From: Veillonellaceae bacterium DNF00626
GTDB lineage: Bacteria; Bacillota; Negativicutes; Veillonellales; Dialisteraceae
Direction: 5' to 3'
NCBI GenBank assembly: GCA_001553355.1
Contig: KQ960876.1
Span: 62,001-126,000, forward strand
DNA length: 64,000 bases
Made by a program: the position numbers and the translations under genes. Positions 20,736 to 31,690 of the stretch are shown one piece after another; within the stretch, counting starts at the first letter, position 1; the number at the start of each line of letters is the position of its first letter. The notes beneath the pieces are model-generated. The model did not search any database. It had not been told where the DNA came from and saw only the letters and a list, made by a program, of their open reading frames with translations.

Positions 20736-22538
20736 TTATACGAGTAAATCGCTTTCCTTTTTGATATCTGTTTTAATATGCAATTCTTTTAGTTGTTTTT
20801 CTACTACTTCCGAAGGTGCTTGTGTCAACTGATCAATAGCACTCTGTGTTTTCGGAAAGGCAATAACATCTCGAATAGATCCTAAGTGCAACATCAGCAT
20901 AACTAAGCGATCCAACCCTAAAGCAATACCTGCATGAGGTGGTGCTCCATATTGGAAAGCGTCCAACAAGAAACCAAATTTTTCCTGCGCTTCATCTTTT
21001 GAAATACCAATAGCTTTAAACACTTTTTCTTGTAATTCTTCTTGATAAATACGCAAAGAACCGCCACCGGCTTCTACACCGTTAAGCACCATATCGTAAG
21101 CTTTCGCATATACTTTGCCCGGATTTGTTTCTAAATATTCTATATCTTCATCTCTTGGTGCTGTAAAAGGATGATGTTCAGCTACCCATCGTTTATCTTC
21201 TTCACTATATTCAAACATCGGGAAATCTGTTACCCAACGGAAGCAAAATTCATTTTCATCAATCAAATTCATTCTGCGTGCCATTTCTAATCGAAGTTCG
21301 CCTAACGCTTGTGCAACAATCTTAGGTTTATCGGCAATAATAAGAATTAAATCGCCTTTTTCTGCTTCGCAGAATTTCCCAATTTCACGGACTTTTTCTT
21401 CTCCTAAGAATTTCGTAATTTGACATTTCAGCGTATCATCTTTATTAAACCCTATCCATGCCATTCCTTTAGCGCCATATCGACCTACATAATCAACCAA
21501 TCCATCTAACTCTTTACGTGGTATATCAGAATCATTTTTTACGTTAATAGCTTTAACTACACCACCATTATCCAATACATTTCTGAATACCTTAAATTCT
21601 GTATCTCTAAGTAAATCGGAAATATCATAAAAATGCATATCAAAACGCAAATCCGGTTTATCAGATCCATATAAATTCATTGCATCATCCCAAGTAATTC
21701 TCTTAAATGGAATAGGAATGTCTACATTAAGCACATTTTTAAATACACGCTGCATCATATGTTCCATCAAATCTAAAATGAAATCCTGATTTTCAAACGA
21801 TAATTCCATGTCCAATTGAGTAAATTCAGGCTGCCTATCAGCACGTAAATCTTCGTCACGGAAACACCGAGCAATTTGGAAATAACGTTCCATCCCCGAT
21901 ACCATCAATAATTGTTTAAATAATTGCGGAGATTGAGGCAATGCATAAAATTTCCCGGGATTTACACGACTCGGCACTAAATAATCACGAGCCCCTTCCG
22001 GTGTACTCTTCGTTAAAATTGGTGTTTCAATTTCCAAAAAATCATGACCATCAAGAAATTCACGTATTTCGTGAATAATTTTATGACGCATAATCAAATT
22101 TCGCTGCATTTCCGGACGGCGTAAATCAATATACCGGTATTTAAGACGAACCATTTCATCTACATCAATACCATCTTCCACGTAAAAAGGCGGTGTCTTC
22201 GCTTTATTTAATACGCGCATTTCCGATACTACCACTTCTACTTCACCGGTAGCCATTTTCGGATTAATCGTATCAGCACTTCGTTCGCGAACTACTCCTT
22301 TTACTACCAATACATATTCACTACGCACATCTTCTGCTTTATGAAAAGCTTCTTCTCCATATTGAGGACTCATTACAATTTGCACGATACCACTTCTATC
22401 ACGCAAATCAATAAATATCAACCCACCATGATCTCTTCGAGTATTCACCCATCCGGCTAAAGTCAATTCTTTACCGCAATCTTCCTTTGTTACTACACCG
22501 CAACCGCAAGATCTATGCATTCCTGTCATCGTTTCCAT
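20736..22538 (-). CDS. aspS: Aspartate--tRNA ligase
   Basis: The 600-residue class II synthetase has the bacterial AspRS layout. An N-terminal OB fold recognises the anticodon. Motif 2 is FRDEDLRADRQPEFTQLD. A large bacterial insertion (GAD) domain follows, then motif 3 GIALGLDRLVML. The ATG at 22536-22538 was chosen because AAAGAGGTG precedes it; a GTG three codons upstream lies inside that ribosome site. It is 25 bases downstream of hisS, the usual partner. No discriminating feature for ND versus D specificity was resolved. Confidence 0.96.
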   Translation of the reverse strand: METMTGMHRSCGCGVVTKEDCGKELTLAGWVNTRRDHGGLIFIDLRDRSGIVQIVMSPQYGEEAFHKAEDVRSEYVLVVKGVVRERSADTINPKMATGEVEVVVSEMRVLNKAKTPPFYVEDGIDVDEMVRLKYRYIDLRRPEMQRNLIMRHKIIHEIREFLDGHDFLEIETPILTKSTPEGARDYLVPSRVNPGKFYALPQSPQLFKQLLMVSGMERYFQIARCFRDEDLRADRQPEFTQLDMELSFENQDFILDLMEHMMQRVFKNVLNVDIPIPFKRITWDDAMNLYGSDKPDLRFDMHFYDISDLLRDTEFKVFRNVLDNGGVVKAINVKNDSDIPRKELDGLVDYVGRYGAKGMAWIGFNKDDTLKCQITKFLGEEKVREIGKFCEAEKGDLILIIADKPKIVAQALGELRLEMARRMNLIDENEFCFRWVTDFPMFEYSEEDKRWVAEHHPFTAPRDEDIEYLETNPGKVYAKAYDMVLNGVEAGGGSLRIYQEELQEKVFKAIGISKDEAQEKFGFLLDAFQYGAPPHAGIALGLDRLVMLMLHLGSIRDVIAFPKTQSAIDQLTQAPSEVVEKQLKELHIKTDIKKESDLLV

Positions 22539-22563
22539 GTTCAGCACCTCTTTATTATTTGTT

Positions 22564-23829
22564 TTATTTATTAATACTATTTTCTTGACTAATATAATCA
22601 GCTACTTGAGAAAAGCTTATCTCGCTTTGTTCTCCTGTTTGCATATGTTTCACCGTAGCTTTTCCTTGCTCTATTTCATTTTCTCCAATAATAACCGCAT
22701 AAATAGACTGCACTTTCCCGGCTTGTTTCATTTGTCCTTTCAAGCTTTTTTCTTGTAAATCCATATAAGTCATTACGCCTTTTTCCCGTAATTCTCCTTG
22801 AATTTTCAGCCCTTCTATTTCTGCTTTTTCCCCTAAAGCCACAATATAAACAGAAGATTTTTGAGGACAATTTGGAATTAAGTTTTGACCTTCTAAAGCC
22901 AATAACAACCGTTCCAGTCCAACCGCAAATCCAATCCCCGGTACATCTGGTCCACCCATTTCTTCTACCAGTTTATCATAGCGACCTCCACCACAAATGG
23001 CACTTTGTGCTCCTAATGGAGGATATTGTATTTCAAAAGCTGTATTCGTATAATAGTCCAGCCCTCGAACCAATCCGGGATCAACAACATAAGAAATATG
23101 CAATGCGGTCAATCCTGATTTCACTTTTTCAAATTTATTATGGCACTCTTCACAGAGATAATTGGTGATAACCGGAGCATTTTTAGCTAAAATTTTACAA
23201 TTATCTTCCTTACAGTCTAAAAGTCTTAAAGGATTTTTATACAAACGCTGCTTACAATCCTCACAGAGCATGTCCTTTTGCGATTCATAATAAGAAATCA
23301 ATTCTTTTTTATAAGCATTTCTACAATTTTTATCACCAATAGAATTGATTCGTAATTCCAAATTTTGTAAACCCAACTTTTGAAATAGCCTATACGCTAA
23401 TACGATTACTTCCACATCTGCCAGTGGAGAAGATGCTCCTAATATTTCTACGCCAAATTGATGAAATTCCCGATATCGTCCGGCTTGTGGCCGATCATAA
23501 CGAAACATCGCGCCAATATAAAATAATTTATGAACGCCTTGATCTCCATACAATTTATGCTCCAAAAATGCTCGCACCGCTGAAGCTGTATTTTCCGGGC
23601 GAAGAGTAATGGAGCGTCCGCCCCTATCCTCAAAAGTATACATCTCTTTTGTTACCACATCCGTAGTATCACCTATTCCGCGTAAAAACAACTTTGTTTC
23701 CTCAAAAATAGGCGTTCTAATTTCACCATACCCATAGAGTGCGCATAAATCTCTAATTATATTTTCCATATATGACCATTTATATATATCATTGGGTAAT
23801 ATATCCTGCGTACCTCTTAACGCTTGCAA
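22564..23829 (-). CDS. hisS: Histidine--tRNA ligase
   Basis: The protein of about 421 residues is a class II HisRS. It has RGTQDILP at the N-terminus, motif 2 YRPQ..RYREFHQFGVE, the histidine-binding LDYYTNTAFE and CGGGRYDKL, and a C-terminal anticodon domain. A TTG start at 23827-23829 is preferred because AAGAGGTG lies 8 bases upstream and it gives the family's usual N-terminus. A GTG seven codons earlier lacks a ribosome site but cannot be excluded. It heads hisS-aspS. The leader is under 115 bases and shows no T-box. Confidence 0.93.
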   Translation of the reverse strand: MQALRGTQDILPNDIYKWSYMENIIRDLCALYGYGEIRTPIFEETKLFLRGIGDTTDVVTKEMYTFEDRGGRSITLRPENTASAVRAFLEHKLYGDQGVHKLFYIGAMFRYDRPQAGRYREFHQFGVEILGASSPLADVEVIVLAYRLFQKLGLQNLELRINSIGDKNCRNAYKKELISYYESQKDMLCEDCKQRLYKNPLRLLDCKEDNCKILAKNAPVITNYLCEECHNKFEKVKSGLTALHISYVVDPGLVRGLDYYTNTAFEIQYPPLGAQSAICGGGRYDKLVEEMGGPDVPGIGFAVGLERLLLALEGQNLIPNCPQKSSVYIVALGEKAEIEGLKIQGELREKGVMTYMDLQEKSLKGQMKQAGKVQSIYAVIIGENEIEQGKATVKHMQTGEQSEISFSQVADYISQENSINK

Positions 23830-23942
23830 TTGATTGACACCTCTTATCACTTTTCGCTATAAATGTACCATTTACATCAATATTAACGAATTAATTTTAC
23901 CATCATACCTACATATAATCAAATTCCACATACTCAATGAAC

Positions 23943-24422
23943 TTATCGCGCTAAAATTTTCTTTCTCTGTACCAAATTATTCTTTTCACAAACTGAACAA
24001 TATCCATAAAATTTTAGCTGATAATCTACAATATTAAAAGCGTTTTCCTTCTTCACTTTCTTTTTTAAATCATCTAAAAAATTATAGGAAAATTCCACTA
24101 CCTTCCCGCAGCCAAGGCAAATCAAATGATGATGTGAATGAGCTAAATTATGATCATTTAGTTCATATCTATTTCTTCCATCACCAAAATCAAGCTTCTT
24201 TACTAATTCTAAGGAAGTAAATAATTCTAATGAGCGGTAAACCGTAGCTAATCCGATATCCGGATTTGAATCATGTATCAATGCAAATACATCTTCTGCG
24301 CTTAAATGGTTTTCTTTGCTATCCAAAAAAGCTTGTAAAATAATCTGCCTTTGCATAGTGAACTTATAATTCCGTTCACGAATTTTTTTCTTCAATGTTG
24401 TCATAATTACAGATTTTTTCAT
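23943..24422 (-). CDS. fur: Fur family transcriptional regulator
   Basis: The 159-residue protein has the Fur winged helix with GLATVYRSLELF, the metal site HSHHHLICLGCGKVVEF, and a second cysteine pair in YGYCSVC. Fur proteins repress iron-uptake or peroxide-response genes when metal is bound. The subfamily (Fur, PerR or Zur) cannot be fixed from sequence alone, though Fur or PerR is more likely. Its ATG overlaps the preceding stop by four bases (ATGA), with GGAGG upstream, so it is coupled to the AI-2E family gene. It is the last gene of the recJ-relA unit. Confidence 0.9.
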   Translation of the reverse strand: MKKSVIMTTLKKKIRERNYKFTMQRQIILQAFLDSKENHLSAEDVFALIHDSNPDIGLATVYRSLELFTSLELVKKLDFGDGRNRYELNDHNLAHSHHHLICLGCGKVVEFSYNFLDDLKKKVKKENAFNIVDYQLKFYGYCSVCEKNNLVQRKKILAR

Positions 24423-25483
24423 AAGCTACCTCCATTTATTTTTTTATACTTTTCATAAAACCACATATGCCTTAATATGATTTGAATAACTGCTACCACA
24501 GGCACTGATATAATCATACCGATAATGCCGAATAAACTCCCACCAATAAGTACCCCCGCAATAATTGCTAAAGGATGCACATCAATAATACTTCCCATTA
24601 ATTTTGGCATGACAAAATGTGAATCTATCTGTTGAACTATTACATAAAAAATAATAACCTGCATCATAACGCCGGTTCCCTGTAATAAGCCTAATAAGAT
24701 GGGCGGTATGGCTCCCACTACAGGTCCTATAATAGGCACTAATTCAACAACGCCCGCCAAAAGTCCAATAACTAAAGGATATGGTATATCCATGATCCAC
24801 ATTCCAATGAAAACAACTACCGCCATAAGCGCACAAAGTAATAGTTGTCCGTGTACATAAGCACGAAGCACAAAATGCAACTCTTTACATATTTGTTGTA
24901 AATGCGCATGATATTTTTCAGGAAAAAATCCAATGAACATTCGTGTAAAATATTGTCCCCGTTTCATCATATAAAAGGTAATAAATGGAACAACGATTAA
25001 CTCAATAAGAGTTCCGGCAAAAGAAAAAATCGCCGACACACTAAATTGAGCAATTTTAATAGTATATTCGCCTATATCTTGGATAATGCCAATAATAAAT
25101 TTTTGTATTTCCGGTGGCAATAAATTTAAATCATATTTCGCTTCAAAGGCAGGAATCGCCTGTTGAAGTGCCAAAAATGTAGCAGGTAAACTTTTTATAA
25201 ATTCTCGTAATTCATTGATAAAAGGCACAAAAATATGAATAGCGATAAAGCACAAGACTCCTATAAAAATCAAAAATGACAAAATAATTGATAAATCATA
25301 GGGCCACTTCTTTAAACCACTCCGACATATTAGTTTTTGTATATGATGCGCCAGAGGTGATAGCAATATAGCGATAATCAGAGATATCCCAAAAGGAAAT
25401 AAAACGATTGGTGCGCAAATAATAATAGCAACGAAAAACGCTACAATAACTACACGAAGCCAAAATTCAGCACTTTTTTTCAT
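24419..25483 (-). CDS. AI-2E family (PerM/YtvI-like) membrane transporter
   Basis: The 354-residue integral membrane protein has about eight hydrophobic segments, paired near the N-terminus with a soluble region at residues 85-150. The family signature runs through GLLAGVVELVPIIGPVVGAIPP and HPLAIIAGVLIGGSLFGIIGMIISVP. The family includes proposed exporters of autoinducer-2 and Na+/H+ antiporters; the substrate here is unknown. It lies between an MBL-fold hydrolase gene (one base away) and fur (overlapping). Confidence 0.88.
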   Translation of the reverse strand: MKKSAEFWLRVVIVAFFVAIIICAPIVLFPFGISLIIAILLSPLAHHIQKLICRSGLKKWPYDLSIILSFLIFIGVLCFIAIHIFVPFINELREFIKSLPATFLALQQAIPAFEAKYDLNLLPPEIQKFIIGIIQDIGEYTIKIAQFSVSAIFSFAGTLIELIVVPFITFYMMKRGQYFTRMFIGFFPEKYHAHLQQICKELHFVLRAYVHGQLLLCALMAVVVFIGMWIMDIPYPLVIGLLAGVVELVPIIGPVVGAIPPILLGLLQGTGVMMQVIIFYVIVQQIDSHFVMPKLMGSIIDVHPLAIIAGVLIGGSLFGIIGMIISVPVVAVIQIILRHMWFYEKYKKINGGSL

Positions 25484-25484
25484 A

Positions 25485-26120
25485 TCAAACCCCCGCTAAA
25501 AATGGATTCATAACCTTTTCGTGACCAATACTTGTAGGTTCTCCATGTCCGGAAAGAACCATTACATCATCAGGTAAGGTAAACAAATTATTCTTTATAT
25601 TCGATAATAACTCTTCCATATTTCCACCGGGAAAATCCGTCCGCCCAATAGTTTCTTTAAATAATGCATCACCGGTAAATACCACTTTTTCTTTTGACAT
25701 ATAAATGGAAATCCCTCCCGGCGTATGCCCTGATGTATTAATTATATGAAATTCAAAAGGTCCTATATTGATAATATCGCCATGTTTTACCCATTCATCA
25801 GCATCCTGACAAATTACTTTGTCCGGAAACCCATATGATAAATTTTTGTACGGGTCTGACAAATACTCCTTATCCCGTTTATCTATATAGACTTTAGCAT
25901 CTTTGCAATACGCCCGCACACTATTTAACCCTGCCATATGGTCTAAATGACCATGCGTGATAAAAATGCCTTTCACATTGACCTTTAGTTTATCAATAGC
26001 ATGAATAATGGAATCCGGATCAAATGACGGATCAATAATAACACCTTCATGCGTATCCGGATCATGAACAATATAAGTGTTCGTCACATAAGGTCCCAAT
26101 ATCAGATAATCAATTTTCAC
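25485..26120 (-). CDS. MBL-fold metallo-hydrolase (glyoxalase II-like)
   Basis: The 211-residue protein carries the metallo-beta-lactamase signature THGHLDHMAG near residue 55, plus downstream metal ligands in NTSGHTPGG, FTGDALF and LSGHGEPT. Small proteins of this class hydrolyse thioesters such as lactoylglutathione or related substrates; the true substrate is unknown. The GTG at 26118-26120 was chosen because GAGGAGG stands 5 bases before it; an upstream TTG overlaps this site. It follows dtd in the same operon. Confidence 0.88.
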   Translation of the reverse strand: MKIDYLILGPYVTNTYIVHDPDTHEGVIIDPSFDPDSIIHAIDKLKVNVKGIFITHGHLDHMAGLNSVRAYCKDAKVYIDKRDKEYLSDPYKNLSYGFPDKVICQDADEWVKHGDIINIGPFEFHIINTSGHTPGGISIYMSKEKVVFTGDALFKETIGRTDFPGGNMEELLSNIKNNLFTLPDDVMVLSGHGEPTSIGHEKVMNPFLAGV

Positions 26121-26143
26121 GATAACCTCCTCTGTCAACGCTA

Positions 26144-26593
26144 TTAAAATAACTTCTCTGAATCAAGTAAAATGGTTACCGGGCCATCATTTTCCAACTC
26201 CACTTTCATATGCGTTTGAAAACGCCCGGTAGCTACTGTTACACCTTGCGTTCGACAAAATTCGACAAATGATTCATACAAAACTTCCGCCTTATCAGGT
26301 AATTCTGCTTCAGAAAATCCCGGACGTCTCCCATGCCTACAATCACCATATAAAGTAAATTGTGATACAATTGCCAATTCGCCTTGTACATCTTTTAGCG
26401 ATAAATTCATTTTGTCATTTTCATCCTCAAATATGCGTAAATTCAAAAGCTTTGATGCCACATATTCGATATCTTTATCTGTATCCCCTTTTTTTATTCC
26501 CAATAATACAACTAAACCTTTTCCTATTTCTCCTACCTTTTGGTTGTCAGAAAACACTCGACAATAGTTGCAACGCTGAATAACTGCACGCAT
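26144..26593 (-). CDS. dtd: D-aminoacyl-tRNA deacylase
   Basis: The 149-residue protein matches DTD in length and motifs: MRAVIQR at the start, the catalytic SQFTLYGD near residue 76, and NDGPVT near 135 corresponding to the cross-subunit Gly-cisPro motif. It removes D-amino acids and glycine from mischarged tRNAs. It starts one base after the relA stop, as in many Bacillota. Confidence 0.96.
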   Translation of the reverse strand: MRAVIQRCNYCRVFSDNQKVGEIGKGLVVLLGIKKGDTDKDIEYVASKLLNLRIFEDENDKMNLSLKDVQGELAIVSQFTLYGDCRHGRRPGFSEAELPDKAEVLYESFVEFCRTQGVTVATGRFQTHMKVELENDGPVTILLDSEKLF

Positions 26594-26594
26594 A

Positions 26595-28952
26595 TTACTC
26601 TCCTTCCGATTGTGAACGATACACCGAATGAACGCCCTTAATACGGCGAATTTTCGTCATAATATAATCTAATTGATGTAAATCTTTGATTTGTATCCCC
26701 AATTTCATGATAGCCATTCCATTATCGTCTACCTTAGCATTTGCAGAGGAAATAATCATTTTCATGTCGGCAAATACCGCTAATATATCTGCAATAAGTG
26801 CTGTACGATCATAGGATATAACTTTAATATTAACTAAAAATGTACCGGTGGTAGAAGATTCCCATTTTACTGAAATCTCTCGAGCCTTATCCGAAAAGTG
26901 AATAGCGTTGGAACAATCAGCCCGATGAACAGACACTCCATGCAAACGTGTAATATATCCGATAATTTCATCCCCCGGCACAGGATTACAACATTTAGCT
27001 AAATGAACATCCAATCCGCTCTCACCTTTAACTAAAATTCCATTTCCGCCTCGGCTTTTCACGTTTGTTATTTTTAATTTTTCTACATCTTCTTCCAATG
27101 TCTTCGGAGCTACATTTTTAACAGCTATTTCTTCTTGATAAAAATCAATTAACTTAAGAGCTACACTTTTAGACGCCAATCCTCCAAACCCTACGGATGC
27201 CAATAAATCATCTTCAGACATATTATTGAAATACATCCCTACTTTATCTAATCTATCTTTACCAATCACATCTTTCCATTTATACCCGGCTTTTTCTATT
27301 TCTGTGGCTAAAAGTTCTTGCCCCCGTGATATATTCTCCTCACGATTTTCCTTTTTAAACCAACTGCGAATTTTCGCTCGACTTTCTGTCGACCCTACCA
27401 TAGTAATCCAATCGTAACTGGGCTTTCCTGTTTTTGATGTAATAATTGATACAATATCTCCATTCTTCAATTTTGTATCCAACGGCACAATTTTGTTATT
27501 AACCTTAGCACCCACACAACGATTTCCCACTTCCGTATGAATCCGATAAGCAAAATCTAAAGGAATGGAACCTTTGGGTAAATTAATGACATCACCCTTT
27601 GGAGTGAAAACAAAAACTTCATCAGAAAATACATCTAATTTCAAAGCATTCATAAATTCTTTTGAATTAGAAGTATCTTGCCATTCTAAAAGCCGACGAA
27701 GCCATGTAATTTTGGCATCAAAATTTTTATTTCCCCCTTTATTCCCTTCTTTATACCGCCAATGGGCTGCTACGCCGTACTCCGATATATGATGCATCTC
27801 CCACGTACGTATCTGTATTTCTACCGGCTGACCCCTCGTTCCTATAACCGTAGTATGAAGAGATTGATACATATTAGGCTTAGGCACTGCAATATAATCT
27901 TTAAAGCGATTTGGTAGCGGCTTCCAAAGAGAATGCACAATACCCAAGACAGCATAACACTGCGGAATCGTGTCAACAATAACACGAACCGCATATAAAT
28001 CATAAATTTGTGATAAATCCTTATTATCACGTTTCATTTTCTTATAAATACTATAAAAATGTTTCGGTCGTCCGGTGACTTTCGCCTCAATACCGGATTC
28101 TTCGATATGCCGATGTAAAACCGCCATGGTATCATTGACTATTTCTTCTCGAAATTTCCGTTTCTGCCTCATTTGTCGAACTAAATCATAATATTCATCG
28201 GGATAAAGATAATGGAAACATAAATCTTCCAGCTCCCATTTGATATTATAAATTCCCAAGCGATGAGCTAATGGTGCGTAAATTTCCATTGTTTCCTTAG
28301 CAATTCTTTCCTGCTTCTCTCGACGAAATACCCCTAAAGTACGCATATTATGCAATCTATCGGCTAATTTAATAACAACAACACGAGTATCTCTTGCCAT
28401 CGCTAAAAACATTTTTCTAAAATTTTCAGTTTGTTGATCTTCCTTATCCTTGTAGTGAAATTTGGATAATTTAGTCACTCCATCTACCAGAAAAGCAATT
28501 TCTTCACCAAAAGCTTTTTTAATATCTTCTACGGTATATTCCGTATCTTCTACCACATCATGAAGTAACGCTGCAATAAGCCCCTCTTCATCCATTCGCA
28601 ATTCCGCTAAAATATAGGCCACCGCCAACGGATGAATGATATAAGGTTCTCCGGTAGCTCGCGTTTGCCCGTCGTGTGCCTTATCTGCCAATTCATAAGC
28701 CTTTTTAATAGAGTCCATTTGATCTTTATTTTTTATATACGAACCGATTTTATCTATTAGCTTTTTATATTCAGTTTCTTTTTCTTCAGAAAAATCCGTA
28801 TTTCCCTTCGCCTTTTCTACATATTCCTGTTGTCGAATTAAAAATTCTGCCAACGTAGTGGCTGATGCATCAGTATGTATCATTCCATTCGGTTCTACCG
28901 CTGACTCTAATTGATTTGTACATACATCCTTCAATATTTTCTTTTCATTCAT
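26595..28952 (-). CDS. relA: Bifunctional (p)ppGpp synthetase/hydrolase RelA/SpoT
   Basis: The 785-residue protein contains an HD hydrolase domain with [14 protein letters not shown] near residue 125. A synthetase domain follows ([21 protein letters not shown]), then TGS ([17 protein letters not shown]), a helical/zinc region with [12 protein letters not shown], and a C-terminal ACT domain. Both catalytic sites look intact, so it makes and degrades the stringent alarmone. The N-terminal 60 residues are a longer-than-usual, low-conservation extension. It starts 11 bases after recJ and leads into dtd. Confidence 0.96.
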   Translation of the reverse strand: MNEKKILKDVCTNQLESAVEPNGMIHTDASATTLAEFLIRQQEYVEKAKGNTDFSEEKETEYKKLIDKIGSYIKNKDQMDSIKKAYELADKAHDGQTRATGEPYIIHPLAVAYILAELRMDEEGLIAALLHDVVEDTEYTVEDIKKAFGEEIAFLVDGVTKLSKFHYKDKEDQQTENFRKMFLAMARDTRVVVIKLADRLHNMRTLGVFRREKQERIAKETMEIYAPLAHRLGIYNIKWELEDLCFHYLYPDEYYDLVRQMRQKRKFREEIVNDTMAVLHRHIEESGIEAKVTGRPKHFYSIYKKMKRDNKDLSQIYDLYAVRVIVDTIPQCYAVLGIVHSLWKPLPNRFKDYIAVPKPNMYQSLHTTVIGTRGQPVEIQIRTWEMHHISEYGVAAHWRYKEGNKGGNKNFDAKITWLRRLLEWQDTSNSKEFMNALKLDVFSDEVFVFTPKGDVINLPKGSIPLDFAYRIHTEVGNRCVGAKVNNKIVPLDTKLKNGDIVSIITSKTGKPSYDWITMVGSTESRAKIRSWFKKENREENISRGQELLATEIEKAGYKWKDVIGKDRLDKVGMYFNNMSEDDLLASVGFGGLASKSVALKLIDFYQEEIAVKNVAPKTLEEDVEKLKITNVKSRGGNGILVKGESGLDVHLAKCCNPVPGDEIIGYITRLHGVSVHRADCSNAIHFSDKAREISVKWESSTTGTFLVNIKVISYDRTALIADILAVFADMKMIISSANAKVDDNGMAIMKLGIQIKDLHQLDYIMTKIRRIKGVHSVYRSQSEGE

Positions 28953-28963
28953 TATAATATTCC

Positions 28964-30970
28964 TTACTTTTTATACTGCTCATAAATACAAGATGATGTT
29001 AAATCCATTTTCTCACCAAATTTTGCCGGCATTTGATAATAATCAGTCCCTGATTGATGACATCTCTTTAAGATTTTCAACTCCTCAAAAACGGATAATG
29101 CTATTTCAATTTGATTTTTCGTCATTTTACTCTTCAAATTTCTATATATATCATTTTCCACTTTATAAACAGCTTTCCCCTCTAATAACATAGGATCTTT
29201 TTTTAGCTGTAAAAACATACTAACCAATAACTCCCGTGTTAAAAACGGTTCACGTTGTATATGTAAATCCTTTCCTATCAACTGCACTCGCTTACCATAC
29301 CAGTTATTAATTTCCGGCTCAAACACCATATCTACAACATCACCGACATGACATACATTTTCCTGACAGACATTCCATAATAAAACATCTATCGAAGAAT
29401 TTTGCTGCCCTAACTGATATTTTATATGCTTATTATCCTGCCCAATATATCTCGCAATTTCTACATACAAATTACGAGCTGCAAAAAGCGGCTTAGGATT
29501 ATCACAACCAAAAGGTTCAAGTAAATCCAACGATTCCACAAAAGGTACCGTAAACTCAGACAAAGCTAACCTGTCTTCTATCTCTAAGATCGGAAGAAAA
29601 TCTTCAGGTTTTAATATAGATTTCGCATATTGATTTATTTTTTGACGGAACGCCGGAATATTTTCTTCTTTAATACTAAATCCGGCTGCCATGGTATGCC
29701 CGCCAAATTGAATTAATAAGTCAGAACAATGCGACAAAGCTTTATAGATATTGAAAGCAGGAATACTTCGACAAGATCCTTTTCCCACACCATCACGAAT
29801 AGTCAAAATTAACGCTGGTTTATGATAAAGTTCAAGCACACGAGAAGCTACAATGCCGATAACTCCGGGATGCCAATCTTTTCCATCTATGACCAGTACC
29901 ATGTCATCTTCTGTATGTAATTCCTCAATACGTTTGATAGCCTCTTCATAAATATCTTTCTCGATAACTCTCCTCTCATTATTCGTTTCATATAATTTAC
30001 GTGCCAATTTTTCCGCTGTTTCACCATCATCCGTAAGCATCAATTCCACACCATATTTTGCATGGGCAATTCGACCGGCAGCATTTAACCGCGGTGCCAA
30101 ACCAAAAGATACTTGCTCTGCGCTATGAAAGGTTTTCGTATTCTCATTAACAAGGCCCGTAATAGATAACAACGCAGATAACCCTTTAATAGGTGTACAA
30201 AGAAATCTTGCCATTCCTTCACGAACCAATATACGATTTTCTCCTGTTAATGACACTACATCCGCAATTGTGCCCAATGCAACCAATTCTAATGTATCTT
30301 CATACCGTTCACCATATTTACGCAAAAACAACGCGCGACAAACAGTATACGCCACCCCACACCCTGCCATATCTTTATACGGATACATGCAATCATCTCT
30401 ATGTGTATCCAATACCGATACACATTGAGGTATATTCGGTGGTATCTGATGATGATCCGTTATAATAATATCTATCAAATGAGAAACCTTAGCCACTAAA
30501 TCAGCCGAAGCAATCCCACAATCCACAGTGATAAGCAAGGCAAACCCTTGATCCACTAAATAGTGAATGGCTTTCTCATTTAATCCATATCCCTCTTCTT
30601 CCCGTAGAGGAATATAAAAATCAACATTTGCGCCTAATTTCTTTAACCCACGAATCATGATTGATGTAGCAGTGATTCCATCTACATCATAATCACCGTA
30701 AATAACTATTTTCTCCTTTTTTTCAATAGCCGATAAAATACGTTCTACCGCTGCTTCCATTCCTTTCATCAAAAAAGGATCTGCTAAATCATCTAACGTA
30801 TCATACAAAAAATGACCTAATGCATCTTCAGTTTTTATACCCCGACGAAATAAAATTTTCGCAGTTCCCTCCGGTATATTATGTCTTTGAAAAAAACTCG
30901 GAATTTCATTATTCACGTCACTATCTGATCTAAACTTCCACCGATAATTTACTTTTTTTGCCATTGTCAT
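28964..30970 (-). CDS. recJ: Single-stranded-DNA-specific exonuclease RecJ
   Basis: The 668-residue protein shows DHH-family motifs GDYDVDGITATS, TVDCGIAS and ITDHHQIP, followed by the DHHA1 element GGHTMAAGFSI and an OB-like DNA-binding domain. RecJ degrades single-stranded DNA 5' to 3' in repair and recombination. About 100 C-terminal residues beyond the core form a helical tail, seen in many Bacillota RecJ proteins. Two starts two codons apart are possible (30970 or 30964); AGAGGAA precedes both. It heads recJ-relA-dtd-MBL-perM-fur. Confidence 0.94.
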   Translation of the reverse strand: MTMAKKVNYRWKFRSDSDVNNEIPSFFQRHNIPEGTAKILFRRGIKTEDALGHFLYDTLDDLADPFLMKGMEAAVERILSAIEKKEKIVIYGDYDVDGITATSIMIRGLKKLGANVDFYIPLREEEGYGLNEKAIHYLVDQGFALLITVDCGIASADLVAKVSHLIDIIITDHHQIPPNIPQCVSVLDTHRDDCMYPYKDMAGCGVAYTVCRALFLRKYGERYEDTLELVALGTIADVVSLTGENRILVREGMARFLCTPIKGLSALLSITGLVNENTKTFHSAEQVSFGLAPRLNAAGRIAHAKYGVELMLTDDGETAEKLARKLYETNNERRVIEKDIYEEAIKRIEELHTEDDMVLVIDGKDWHPGVIGIVASRVLELYHKPALILTIRDGVGKGSCRSIPAFNIYKALSHCSDLLIQFGGHTMAAGFSIKEENIPAFRQKINQYAKSILKPEDFLPILEIEDRLALSEFTVPFVESLDLLEPFGCDNPKPLFAARNLYVEIARYIGQDNKHIKYQLGQQNSSIDVLLWNVCQENVCHVGDVVDMVFEPEINNWYGKRVQLIGKDLHIQREPFLTRELLVSMFLQLKKDPMLLEGKAVYKVENDIYRNLKSKMTKNQIEIALSVFEELKILKRCHQSGTDYYQMPAKFGEKMDLTSSCIYEQYKK

Positions 30971-31082
30971 ATTCCTCTATTCGCATATTTCCTTATATTC
31001 CCTTATATTTTACCATTTTTTATTCTCAACTTCCACATATGATTATCATTTTCAACATATTTTCTTACAAAATAAAACAAAT

Positions 31083-31116
31083 GCCGATGGCATCTAATAA
31101 AAAGACACTCATCGGC
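31083..31116. terminator. Intrinsic terminator of the 31133-31573 gene
   Basis: GCCGATG (31083-31089) pairs with CATCGGC (31110-31116). On the minus strand the stem is followed by ATTTGTTTTATTTTG, and on the plus strand by TTTTGGTTTCTTTT. Confidence 0.65.
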
Positions 31117-31132
31117 TTTTGGTTTCTTTTGG

Positions 31133-31573
31133 TTATTTCATTTGATTCATCAGCGAAATATATTCTTTTTGTAAATGATCAATAATGACATCTAATACTG
31201 CCCGCACCACTTCTGCATCAAAACACGCCTGACTACTTGGTAAACAAGCATCCAAAAAAATAGACCCATCTTCAGTAATCATGTATTTAAACACTTTATA
31301 ATTCCTATTCAAAACATTAATATACTCTTCCAACTTTGATTGAATCCCTTGAGATACCACCTTTTCGGCTATTTGCACACGTATAATCGTATAAATTGTA
31401 TCATCTGTAATAATTCCTACCGGCAAATATATATCATTTACGGGAATTTGCGACTGAAAAATAACCGTATGTGCATCATCACCCAACTCATTACAATGAA
31501 AATAAGCCAAATTATTTCCATCCAAATAATTTTTAAATTTAAGAGCTTTCGCATTCATCTGTTGATTTTTCAT
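31133..31573 (-). CDS. Conserved hypothetical protein, possibly YbjN-like
   Basis: The 146-residue acidic soluble protein has no signal peptide or membrane segment. The pattern of beta-strand stretches (HTVIFQSQIPV, YTIIRVQIAE, SIFLDACLPS) ending in a helix with VVRAVLDVIIDHLQKEY resembles YbjN/secretion-chaperone-like folds, but I do not recognise it with certainty. The ATG at 31571-31573 was selected because AAGGAGATTTGAT precedes it. It is a single gene with its own terminator, divergent from tadA. Confidence 0.75.
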   Translation of the reverse strand: MKNQQMNAKALKFKNYLDGNNLAYFHCNELGDDAHTVIFQSQIPVNDIYLPVGIITDDTIYTIIRVQIAEKVVSQGIQSKLEEYINVLNRNYKVFKYMITEDGSIFLDACLPSSQACFDAEVVRAVLDVIIDHLQKEYISLMNQMK

Positions 31574-31690
31574 ATCAAATCTCCTTTTCACTATTTCATT
31601 TTATTTATTGTATCCTTTTTCAAATTTCTTGGCTACTGAAATTTACAAATAAACCGTTTATAATATAAAAAAGAATCGTAGGAGAAAAAT

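Noticed and set aside
23830-23942. T-box leader of hisS
   Set aside because: The interval is too short and contains no T-box core or terminator hairpin.
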